Assembly: GCA_018644785.1 (NCBI GenBank)
Contig: JABGPV010000201.1
Location: 1 to 9,458, forward strand
Reading direction: 5' to 3'
DNA length: 9,458 nucleotides
Source of the DNA: Deltaproteobacteria bacterium
GTDB taxonomy: Bacteria; Desulfobacterota; DSM-4660; Desulfatiglandales; Desulfatiglandaceae
Numbering within the stretch: position 1 is the stretch's first letter; each line of letters begins with the position of its first letter. This document shows, one piece after another, positions 1 to 6,876 of the stretch. The notes below the pieces were generated by a model, which saw nothing but the letters and a program-made list of their open reading frames with translations, ran no database searches and was not told where the DNA came from. A program made the position numbers and the translations under genes.

Positions 1-199
1 CGGTATAGCCCAAGAGCACATCGAGACTCATGGCCAACAAACCGTAGATCATCATTTCATTGACCAGACTGATATAAAATCGGTTGGTAATCACGAATGG
101 AAACAGGGCCAGACACGTCACAACCACCACAAGCGCCGCCAACCGGATAACAAATCCACCTGTTTTGTTCATATGGGCGCCATTCATTTCTTCCACCAT
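1..199 (-). CDS. livM: LivM-type branched-chain amino acid ABC transporter permease, N-terminal 66 codons (cut by window edge)
   Basis: The start of a second inner-membrane permease of a HAAT-family (Liv-type) ABC importer. The reading frame opens with ATG at 199 and stays open to the left edge. About ten polar residues are followed by a hydrophobic helix (about residues 16-38, rich in Leu, Val and Ala), then an aromatic stretch RFYISLVNEMMIYGLLAMSL, which matches the start of LivM proteins, where this segment precedes the next membrane helix and an LLGY-like turn. The ATG shares one base with the TAA stop of the upstream permease (TAATG), so the two are probably translationally coupled. In-frame ATGs at codons 5 and 10 are alternative starts. 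LivG and LivF ATPases are expected beyond the left edge but are not visible. The family call is firm; the substrate is unknown. Confidence 0.85.
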   Translation of the reverse strand, partial: MVEEMNGAHMNKTGGFVIRLAALVVVVTCLALFPFVITNRFYISLVNEMMIYGLLAMSLDVLLGYT

Positions 200-1074
200 T
201 ATTCGAACCTTCCTTCTCCAAGAAGACCTCGGGGCATAAAGGCGAGAATAACCGCCATCATCATATAGACGATCACCATGGCCAGGTCCGTCACAAAAAA
301 TTCCGCCAGGGTCTGCACCACGCCGATGAGGAGCGCCGCCACCACCGCCCCCCTCAGGCTGCCCAGGCCCCCGATCACAATCACCACAAAAGAACTGAGC
401 AGCATTTCATGCCCCATAATGGGATCGATGGTGTACAGGGGACCCGCAATCACGCCCGCGATTCCGGCCAGAATACACCCCAGGGAAAATGCCCCCATGT
501 GTACGTAGGTCATATTGATGCCCATACAGGAAACCATTTCGGGGATATGGCTGGCAGCCCTCAAAATCAGGCCGATTTTCGTTTTACCCAGGAAAAGCAT
601 CAGCCCGGCCATGGCCGCTGCCGTAATGAAGAGGGTCATTAAACGAAACACAGGATAATGGGTCCCCGCAATGGGAAGGGTTCCTTTCAGGAAAGCGGGC
701 AGCTCAATAAACCGGGGTTCGTTTCCCCAGAAATATTTGATCAACCCGTCCAGAAAGAACATGAGGCCGTAAGTCAGTATGAGGGTATAAACAATAGACC
801 GTTTTCGCATGGGGGCAATTACGGTTCGTTCGATGATGATCCCCAGAACGGCGATAATAATGGGGGCAATGAGGAGCGCAACAAAAAAGTTAAGCCCAAC
901 TGAAACCAGGGTATAACCGGCGTATGCGCCCAAAGCATACAGGGAACCGTGGGCCATGTTCATCACCCGGCTTAACCCGTAGATAATGTTCAGACCGATG
1001 GCCACAATGAGAAACACACCGGACAAGACAAGGCTGTTCAACGCAATGTCCACGGCAGTGGCAATGGCGCTCAT
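199..1074 (-). CDS. livH: LivH-type branched-chain amino acid ABC transporter permease
   Basis: A 291-residue inner-membrane permease, a normal LivH length. The sequence is almost wholly hydrophobic, with about eight membrane segments. Family marks are the N-terminal stretch GLNIIYGLSRVMNMAHGSLY (about residues 27-46), the cytoplasmic ATPase-contact region around GLILRAASHIPEMVSCMGIN (about 167-186), and FVVIVIGGLGSLRGAVVAAL close to the C-terminus. The ATG at 1074 is preceded by AGGGG a few bases upstream, a moderate ribosome-binding site. It follows the binding-protein gene after 126 bases that contain a terminator-like hairpin, and overlaps livM by one base. LivH forms a heterodimer with LivM and is driven by LivG/LivF. 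Liv-type importers of anaerobes carry branched-chain amino acids, but also amides, urea, aromatic acids and other acids, so the name does not fix the ligand. Confidence 0.9.
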   Translation of the reverse strand: MSAIATAVDIALNSLVLSGVFLIVAIGLNIIYGLSRVMNMAHGSLYALGAYAGYTLVSVGLNFFVALLIAPIIIAVLGIIIERTVIAPMRKRSIVYTLILTYGLMFFLDGLIKYFWGNEPRFIELPAFLKGTLPIAGTHYPVFRLMTLFITAAAMAGLMLFLGKTKIGLILRAASHIPEMVSCMGINMTYVHMGAFSLGCILAGIAGVIAGPLYTIDPIMGHEMLLSSFVVIVIGGLGSLRGAVVAALLIGVVQTLAEFFVTDLAMVIVYMMMAVILAFMPRGLLGEGRFE

Positions 1075-1151
1075 AATAACCCCTATTTTAGCGGATGGTT
1101 CTTAGCTGATGGTGTGGCGCGACGATGCGCTCTAATCAATCAACCATGCGC

Positions 1152-1186
1152 AAAAATGGCAGGCGGAAAAGTTTTTTCCGCCCGCC
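1152..1186 (-). terminator. Intrinsic-terminator-like hairpin between binding-protein and permease genes
   Basis: Two 13-base arms (1158-1170 and 1174-1186) pair around a 3-base loop, with a single G-U wobble when read as minus-strand RNA. The base of the stem is GC-rich. On the minus strand the stem is followed by ATTTTTG, a short T-run. It lies just after the stop codon of the substrate-binding protein and before livH. Placed inside an operon, it probably causes partial termination and/or protects the 3' end of the upstream message, giving more binding protein than permease. The T-run is short, so read-through is expected. Confidence 0.75.
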
Positions 1187-1200
1187 GTTTGTTGAGTCCT

Positions 1201-2391
1201 TTATTCCGGAGGTCCCAGTTGATCGGCCTTGAAGGTATGGATCACCTTCATATAAATCTTTGCACCGTAGGGGTTTCCCGGCGCACGGACGGTTTCCGTG
1301 AGCACTGCGTCATTGCGCATGCAGTTGTCTTTGGCTGAAATGCGAACCACCCCGTAGGGTCCATCAAAGCTGATCCCCCTGAGCGCGGCCGCAATCTTCT
1401 GGGGATCCGTTGAACCTGCTTTTTCAATACCGTTAAACAGGTTCATGGCGCCCACATAACTGTGACAGGCGGCATCCGAAGGGATGGTCTTGTATTTTTC
1501 CCAGAATTTTCCTTCCCAAGCGTCTGATTTGGAATTGTTCACATCCCAGCACCAGTCGGAAGTACCGAAAATGCCGATACAGGCGTCTCCACCGGCCTCC
1601 AGTTCCAGGGGACCGGGCGCTGCGCCGGACACGATTCGGGCATATTTCTGAATGCCGAAATCATAGGCCTGTTTGGCAAAAACAGGGATCACGTTGGTGA
1701 TCAAGGCAATGTAAATGCCGTCTGCGCCGGAGGCCTTGATCTTGCTGATGTAAGAGGACCAATCCTTGGTTTTGATGGGGGCCCGATCGAACTTCTCATT
1801 GTAGATCTTGATACCGTTTTCTTTGGCCAGGCTGATGAATCTTTTCGCTGCATCGTGACCCCATGAATAATCGTGAACCAAAACATAATAGGTTCGTTTC
1901 TTCAGATCCGGTGTAGCCAAAATACCTTTGACATTTCCCACGGCGGTCTGGTCGTTTGCCAGTTGCCCGCTGCGGAATACCAGGGGATTTAGTCCATAAA
2001 ATTTGGTGGTCATAACGTGGGTGGTTAAAAACGGTACATTGAGCTTATCGATGTTCTTGGCGAGCGCCAGGCCCACGCCGCTTGAAAACACGCCGATGAG
2101 GGCTTTGCAGTTGTCCTTGAATACCAGTTTTTCCGCTTTGCTCACCGCAACAGGGGGTTTTACACGGGTATCTTCAACAATGAGATTGATGGGACGTCCC
2201 AGGATGGTCTTTTTTTCATCAGCGGCCATCTGGATTCCCAATTTCATTTCTTCACCGCCCTGCGCCACAATACCTGAGAGGGGAACAAGCACACCGATAT
2301 TAATCGGTTTTTCAGCCACTGAATTCAGTGGGAAAGCAAACAATATTACCGCCAATACACATAGAAATGTCGTTCGGAACCGCTTGATCAT
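1201..2391 (-). CDS. Periplasmic substrate-binding protein of Liv-type ABC importer
   Basis: A 396-residue binding protein of the type I periplasmic-binding fold (Peripla_BP_6, LivK/HAAT family). Residues 1-26 form a Sec signal peptide: MIKRFR, a hydrophobic core, then NSVA before EKP, the likely cleavage site. There is no lipobox Cys, so it should be soluble in the periplasm. The mature protein begins with the family's INIGVLVPLSG strand and LGIQMAADE helix. The FSSGVGLALAKNIDKLNVPFLT region matches the ligand-cleft Ser segment, and the C-terminal half has the SYVGAMNLFNGIEKAGSTDPQKIAAALRGISF pattern split over about residues 317-350. The start was chosen at 2391, not the upstream in-frame ATG at 2412, because AAGGAGG lies six bases before 2391 and inside the longer version. 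It follows the Fe-S protein gene by 82 bases. The ligand cannot be read from the sequence; linkage to oxidoreductases suggests a catabolic substrate. Confidence 0.88.
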   Translation of the reverse strand: MIKRFRTTFLCVLAVILFAFPLNSVAEKPINIGVLVPLSGIVAQGGEEMKLGIQMAADEKKTILGRPINLIVEDTRVKPPVAVSKAEKLVFKDNCKALIGVFSSGVGLALAKNIDKLNVPFLTTHVMTTKFYGLNPLVFRSGQLANDQTAVGNVKGILATPDLKKRTYYVLVHDYSWGHDAAKRFISLAKENGIKIYNEKFDRAPIKTKDWSSYISKIKASGADGIYIALITNVIPVFAKQAYDFGIQKYARIVSGAAPGPLELEAGGDACIGIFGTSDWCWDVNNSKSDAWEGKFWEKYKTIPSDAACHSYVGAMNLFNGIEKAGSTDPQKIAAALRGISFDGPYGVVRISAKDNCMRNDAVLTETVRAPGNPYGAKIYMKVIHTFKADQLGPPE

Positions 2392-2397
2392 TATTTT

Positions 2398-2404
2398 CCT
2401 CCTT
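2398..2404 (-). promoter_or_regulatory. Ribosome-binding site fixing the start of the binding protein
   Basis: AAGGAGG on the minus strand, with a six-base AAAATA spacer to the ATG at 2391. It is a near-perfect Shine-Dalgarno sequence and lies inside the N-terminal extension that would result from starting at 2412, so it supports the shorter protein and a signal peptide beginning MIKRFR. Confidence 0.85.
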
Positions 2405-2473
2405 CTCTTCATCCAAGACTCTGATTTATTGGGAAATTCACTCCGATCTGGTCTACTCTATCACCTCCCTCAC

Positions 2474-3790
2474 CTATTCCGCAATCACCTGATCCATCAA
2501 CTCCACCAGATCCACCAACTCCATCTCGCTGTTGATCCGTTTTGCGCCTTCGTTTAAATTGTAATGGCAGAACGGGCAGATGGAAACCATTTTTTCAGCC
2601 CCTGTCCCCATGCCCTCTTCGATCCGTTTAGAAGCGTTTTTGGCGGCCCAGTCCCCGTATCCTGTCATGACGCCACCGCCACCGCCGCAGCAATAGGAAT
2701 TATCCCGGATCCTTTCCATTTCCGTCAGTTCAACACCGGGGATGGCCTGAAGAAGTTCTCTCGGAATGTCATAGAGACATTCCTGCTCATCTACCCCCAC
2801 ATAAGCCCCTTTCCAGAGCTTTGACCCATCCTCATCCACCTCGAATTTGTTCAGATGTCTGCCCGTGTGGCAGGGGTCGTGGTAGGTCACTTTCATGGGC
2901 AACTCACCGGTAAACTTGAGTTTGCCTTGGTTGAAAAGATCATACAGAAAATCCGTGGTGTGGATGACGTTTATACCTTCCATCATTTTATCATAATCCG
3001 CCGCCAGAACATAATCCTTCTTAATGGCCCGGTAACAGCCGGCGCAGGACGTGACAATGGTATGGACCCCTTTCTCATCATGGAGGTTTTTGAACATTTC
3101 GAGGTTTGCTTCGGCCACCCTTTTGAATTCTTCTGCATCGCCGATTCTCATGGCAGTGGAGCCACAACAGATCTCATTTTCCCCAAGAATGCCGAAATCG
3201 AGATCCAACTTTTGAAAAATGGATGCGGTAGCCGTGGGTACGCCCCTTGCCGGCAGATTAAAGGCCCCCGTACATCCCACATAATAAAGAATTTCGGCGG
3301 GTTTTTTATTAATGTTTTTAATGGGTTTCTTGGCTTTCTTAAATGGTCTCGTCCAGTCGGTCCTGACCCTCCTGGGACCCTGATAAGGATTGTTGTACCC
3401 ACTTAAAGACTGGATGATCTTTTTCTGGCTCGGCATGGGTCCAACACCGTCCTGAACAGCCTTTCGACGCATGGCTTCCATGATTTCAGGAATAAAGGGC
3501 TTGTGATCCAGTTCGCATTGATTCTGACATCCACCACATATGGTACACTTATACATGGCATCCAGAAACTCCTCGGTCCATTCCAGCTCTCCATCCAGTA
3601 TGCCTCTCGCAAAGGCGATCTTCCCCTTGGAAGCCATCATGCCGTCAAAACCGAACTCCACTCCGGCAGGACAGATTTCTCCATATTGTGGCGGCGGACC
3701 GAACTTATAAGCTGTTTTACAGTTTCCACAGGCCGTGCAGCGCCATATTTTATCTTCTAACTCTTCAAGGGTGGATATGTCCCATTTCAT
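2474..3790 (-). CDS. CCG-domain Fe-S oxidoreductase (HdrD/GlcF-like electron-transfer subunit)
   Basis: A 438-residue cytoplasmic Fe-S protein. N-terminal cluster motifs: C18-x2-C21-x2-C24-x15-C40-P and C82-x2-C85-x2-C88-x3-C92, predicting two [4Fe-4S] clusters. Two cysteine-rich CCG domains follow: C173, C208-C209, C249-x2-C252; and C307 (HDPCH), C367-C368 before five glycines, C405-x2-C408. This is the layout of HdrD, GlcF and LutA-type proteins, in which CCG domains bind cubane or noncubane clusters and pass electrons between a flavoprotein and a quinone, thiol or other carrier. There is no signal peptide or membrane helix. The ATG at 3790 follows AAGGAGG closely. It lies 28 bases after the FAD oxidoreductase gene, which is the expected electron donor. 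The HdrD-like label describes domains only; heterodisulfide reduction is not implied. The final acceptor is unknown. Confidence 0.9.
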   Translation of the reverse strand: MKWDISTLEELEDKIWRCTACGNCKTAYKFGPPPQYGEICPAGVEFGFDGMMASKGKIAFARGILDGELEWTEEFLDAMYKCTICGGCQNQCELDHKPFIPEIMEAMRRKAVQDGVGPMPSQKKIIQSLSGYNNPYQGPRRVRTDWTRPFKKAKKPIKNINKKPAEILYYVGCTGAFNLPARGVPTATASIFQKLDLDFGILGENEICCGSTAMRIGDAEEFKRVAEANLEMFKNLHDEKGVHTIVTSCAGCYRAIKKDYVLAADYDKMMEGINVIHTTDFLYDLFNQGKLKFTGELPMKVTYHDPCHTGRHLNKFEVDEDGSKLWKGAYVGVDEQECLYDIPRELLQAIPGVELTEMERIRDNSYCCGGGGGVMTGYGDWAAKNASKRIEEGMGTGAEKMVSICPFCHYNLNEGAKRINSEMELVDLVELMDQVIAE

Positions 3791-3818
3791 GCTGACCTCC
3801 TTAAGTAAGAACGAACCG

Positions 3819-5249
3819 TCATATGCCTAATTTTCCTGGATTCATAATGTCATTGGGGTCCAGCAACTTCTTCACCTGTTTTAATAACGACAGGTATCCG
3901 GGATGTGCCCGCTTATTGATCTCGGCGGCAAAATCCACAGGCGGTTTGTAAGGGATTCCGCCTGCATCCAAATCCACTTTCAGACATTCGACAATCGCTT
4001 TCCTCGCGTTTTCCGTTGCCTCGGGACTCCGTTTGTTAAAAGGGATCATGGCCCTGAGCATACCGTAGTGCACACCCCGATAATTCGTGGCGCGAACGGA
4101 CGGGGAAAGGTCATGTTCAATCAATATCTCTTTCCATTTGTTATAAACCGGCGCCCACTTGTTCACCGGTGTAAAGGTGCCAGGCCAGGAAATGCCGCCG
4201 CCTGCCATTTTGGTATAGTTCTTGGTGGATCCGACAATCTGGCTGGGGAGCTGCGTTCTGGCCTTCAAAGCCTCTTCGGGGTATTCAGCGTATTTGATGG
4301 ACGTGCCCTTTTTCTGCTCTTCCGTAAGCGCCATCTGCCAAATCTCTTCCCGTGCCTCCTTCTCTTTTTCCGTCCACGAAAAGGTCGTACCGAAACAGAA
4401 CCATTCGGGTGCCCCGTCCGGTTTCGGTATGTACGGAGAAGGGATGGGAACCTGAGCAAGCCACCAGGAAACAGCGGTCATATCATCGCAGATTTCATAA
4501 TTGCCAAAGTTCCTCATGTACGAAACCATATCCTCGATGTTTTGGGTGGAAACGGTAAATACTTTTAAAACCGGCGGAATGGGATGGACCCGCAATCCGA
4601 TCTTCGTGACCACGCCGCTGCTCCCGAGCCATCCCTTGAAAAGCCCGTCCAACTGAGGAAGGGGGAGCAAACTGTGCCAGGAATCTTCCTGTATGGCGCA
4701 GGAACCCACACGTACCAGTTCACCCGTGGGCAGCACCACCTCCATGCTGGTAATCTCTTCACTGTTTAATCCGTATCGACCGCTTAACCCGCCGATCCCG
4801 TGACTGATGGCGCAGGAGGAAGATGATGCCGACGGGGGCCCCACGGGCCAACTCCACCGGAGGTTGTACTTGTACAATTCGGCGGCCAGCTGCGCGTGTG
4901 ATACACCGGGCTCTATGACAGCATAATGGGATTCGTCGTCAATCCTGATGATCTTGTTCATGCGCTTGAGATCCAGGAGAATGCCACCCCTTTCGGGGAT
5001 ACATAATCCACCGATGTTCGTGCCGGCAGTATAGGGCACAACGGGGATTTTTTCCCGGTTGGCAAACTTCATAATCCCTTGAATCTGTTCAACCGTCGTC
5101 GCCATGACCACATAATCCGGCAATTTCGGTTTCACGAAGGAAAGATCGTAGGAATAGGCGTAGCGGATATGCTTCGCTGCGGTGGCATTCTCCTTTCCGA
5201 CAATCGAAACGAGTTCTTCTAAGATTTTATCTTCTCCCTTGGCAACCAT
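3819..5249 (-). CDS. FAD-linked oxidoreductase of the PCMH/VAO flavoprotein superfamily (GlcD / 4-cresol dehydrogenase-like)
   Basis: A 476-residue cytoplasmic flavoprotein with no signal peptide. The FAD-binding PCMH fold is seen in PYTAGTNIGG (about 72-81), GGILLDLKRMNKI (about 88-100), YAVIEPGVS (about 109-117) and GPPSASSSSCAISHGIGG (about 137-154). MEVVLPTGELVRVGS (about 169-183) and LDGLFKGWLGSSGVVTKIG (about 200-218) resemble vanillyl-alcohol oxidase/4-cresol dehydrogenase more than plain GlcD, in my reading. It ends LDPNDIMNPGKLGI, the usual C-terminus of the FAD-oxidase C-terminal domain. The family oxidises hydroxy acids, alcohols or para-alkylphenols; the substrate is not readable here. 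ATG at 5249 is preferred over GTG at 5258 because the GTG overlaps the Shine-Dalgarno sequence. It is followed after 28 bases by a CCG Fe-S protein, its likely electron acceptor. I could not identify a covalent flavin ligand. Confidence 0.87.
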   Translation of the reverse strand: MVAKGEDKILEELVSIVGKENATAAKHIRYAYSYDLSFVKPKLPDYVVMATTVEQIQGIMKFANREKIPVVPYTAGTNIGGLCIPERGGILLDLKRMNKIIRIDDESHYAVIEPGVSHAQLAAELYKYNLRWSWPVGPPSASSSSCAISHGIGGLSGRYGLNSEEITSMEVVLPTGELVRVGSCAIQEDSWHSLLPLPQLDGLFKGWLGSSGVVTKIGLRVHPIPPVLKVFTVSTQNIEDMVSYMRNFGNYEICDDMTAVSWWLAQVPIPSPYIPKPDGAPEWFCFGTTFSWTEKEKEAREEIWQMALTEEQKKGTSIKYAEYPEEALKARTQLPSQIVGSTKNYTKMAGGGISWPGTFTPVNKWAPVYNKWKEILIEHDLSPSVRATNYRGVHYGMLRAMIPFNKRSPEATENARKAIVECLKVDLDAGGIPYKPPVDFAAEINKRAHPGYLSLLKQVKKLLDPNDIMNPGKLGI

Positions 5250-5258
5250 CGAACACAC

Positions 5259-5263
5259 CCTCC
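5259..5263 (-). promoter_or_regulatory. Ribosome-binding site deciding the flavoprotein start
   Basis: GGAGG on the minus strand, nine bases before the ATG at 5249. An in-frame GTG at 5258 directly abuts this sequence and would leave no spacer, so it is an unlikely start. Confidence 0.7.
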
Positions 5264-5314
5264 GTAAAATTTTTCAAACTATGCCATTGGCAAGGATGCC
5301 GAATTCCGGGCTGA

Positions 5315-6853
5315 TTATTTGGTATTTTCCGGCATGGAAGAGATGGTCCCGTCCCACGTATCCACCTTCCCGCACACTTCCCTGTCTTCGGGGAACCAGG
5401 TGGTGGTCACGTTTTTCTGCTCCGTAAAAAAGCGGATGCCGTCCATCCCCATGACGTGAAGATCGCCAAAAAAAGAATCTTTGTGGCCGGTAAATCCAAA
5501 GATTCCCAGCGGAACGGGAATACCCACATTAATGCCCACCATCCCCGCATCGGTTCTCTTGGAAAATTCCCGGGCATAATAGCCGTTTTGTGTATAGATC
5601 ACGGAACCGTTGGCAAATGGGCTCGCATTCATGATGGCAATCCCCTCTTCAAAGTCTTTCACCCGTTTGATGCAGAGGACCGGCCCAAAAATCTCATCAT
5701 GGCCCACGGACATTTCTTCCGTCACGTGATCAAAGATGGTTGGTGCCAGGAAAAAACCATTTTCATGTCCCGGAACAACCGGGTTTCTTCCGTCCACGAT
5801 CAGTTCGGCCCCTTCATCCACCCCTTTCTGGATCCAGTCGGTGATAAACTTCAGGTGCCCTTCGTTCATGATGGGTCCCATTCCGGTTTCAGGATCGTAG
5901 GCAGGTCCCAGGTTTAATTCGGCCACGAATTTTTTAAGAAGCGCAATGAGCTCATCGGCGATGCAGTCCTCCACCACAACCACCGGACAAGCCATGCATC
6001 GGGCCCCGGCACACCCACAATAGGCGTTGATAATACCCCTTGCGGTCCTCTCCAGTTTGCAGTCTCGAAGCACCAGCGCATGGTTCTTGGCCTCGGTCAA
6101 CGCCTGGACGCGTTTCCCATTCGCCGCTGCCGTAGCGTAGATATGTTTACCCACCTTGGTTGAACCCACAAAGGAAACGCCTTTGATATCAGGATGTGAC
6201 AGAAGAATTTCCGCTTCATTCCGGCTTGTGGTGACCAGGTTCACGACCCCATCGGGAAGGCCGGCTTCCTGCCAGAGTTCCAACAGCCGCATGGAAGTCT
6301 CCGGAACAAAACTGGCCGCTTTCAAAACGATGGTGTTTCCTGTGGCGATACAAAGGGGCGTCATCCAGCCATGGGGGATCATGGCCGGAAAGTTCCAGGG
6401 GGCGATCCCGGCGAAAACACCTAAAGGCTCATTGTACATGACCGTGTCGTACCCCGAACTCACGTCCATGCCCGAAACACCTTTCATGAGGTGAGGAATA
6501 CCGCAGGCAAACTCTATAACCTCATTCACCTTCAGGACATCCCCCATGGACTCGGTCCAGTTTTTACCCTCTTCTTTACAAAGGATATGAGTGAGCTCTT
6601 CAAGGTGTTCATCCACAAGCGCTTTCATCCGATAAAGCACCTGAACACGTTTGGATGCGGGCGTAGCAGACCACTCGGGAAAGGCCGCTTTGGCGGCGGC
6701 GATGGCCGATTCCACCTCTTCGGAGGTACAGCATGGCGCTTTGGCAATCACTTCGCCGGTAGACGGGTTAAAACAATCCATGTATTTTTCGGTTTTGGAC
6801 TCCAGCCATTGACCACCCACACAATATTTCAGTTTTTTGGGTTCTTCAGACAT
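5315..6853 (-). CDS. Aldehyde dehydrogenase, methylmalonate-semialdehyde dehydrogenase-like (divergent)
   Basis: A 512-residue NAD(P)-dependent aldehyde dehydrogenase, slightly longer than the roughly 490-500 usual for the MmsA/IolA group. Family marks: VGGQW and FNPSTGEVIA near the N-terminus, VIEFACGIPHLMKG (about 112-125), APWNFPAMIP (151-160, with the conserved Asn at 154), VLKAAS with Lys178, VSFVGSTKVG (226-235), the nucleophile in ARCMA (Cys286), DEIFGPVL (386-393) and the C-terminal GFTGHKDSFFGDLH block. MmsA/IolA enzymes make acyl-CoA from semialdehydes and lack the usual catalytic Glu; that position is Ala251 here too. Oddities: the family's LGGAKNH reads LTEAKNH, the Arg usual before the EVVEFACG motif is Lys108, and four Cys crowd 279-289. 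ATG at 6853 follows GAGGAG. It lies 23 bases after the regulator gene. CoA dependence and substrate are unproven. Confidence 0.88.
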   Translation of the reverse strand: MSEEPKKLKYCVGGQWLESKTEKYMDCFNPSTGEVIAKAPCCTSEEVESAIAAAKAAFPEWSATPASKRVQVLYRMKALVDEHLEELTHILCKEEGKNWTESMGDVLKVNEVIEFACGIPHLMKGVSGMDVSSGYDTVMYNEPLGVFAGIAPWNFPAMIPHGWMTPLCIATGNTIVLKAASFVPETSMRLLELWQEAGLPDGVVNLVTTSRNEAEILLSHPDIKGVSFVGSTKVGKHIYATAAANGKRVQALTEAKNHALVLRDCKLERTARGIINAYCGCAGARCMACPVVVVEDCIADELIALLKKFVAELNLGPAYDPETGMGPIMNEGHLKFITDWIQKGVDEGAELIVDGRNPVVPGHENGFFLAPTIFDHVTEEMSVGHDEIFGPVLCIKRVKDFEEGIAIMNASPFANGSVIYTQNGYYAREFSKRTDAGMVGINVGIPVPLGIFGFTGHKDSFFGDLHVMGMDGIRFFTEQKNVTTTWFPEDREVCGKVDTWDGTISSMPENTK

Positions 6854-6876
6854 TTTCTTCTCCTCAAAATATTTGG

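Noticed and set aside
278..903. Plus-strand open frames across the livH region.
   Set aside because: They lie wholly antisense to a clear permease, have no ribosome-binding sites and encode low-complexity Pro/Thr/His-rich products: shadow frames.
2457..2470. Strong Shine-Dalgarno-like GGGAGGTGAT on the minus strand just after the Fe-S gene, possibly for a leader peptide.
   Set aside because: The nearest possible start (GTG at 2441) is about 18 bases away and opens only ten codons before a TGA. Spacing is too long and the peptide has no supporting feature.
2003..4568. Plus-strand open frames of about 180-220 codons antisense to the binding protein, Fe-S and flavoprotein genes.
   Set aside because: The minus-strand genes show full family motifs; the opposing frames show none and follow the codon pattern of the real genes.
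5264..5314. Short inverted repeats (TGCC-AAT-GGCA and CCG-GAATT-CGG) in the gap between the aldehyde dehydrogenase and flavoprotein genes, considered as a terminator.
   Set aside because: Stems are only three to four base pairs and no T-run follows directly on the minus strand.
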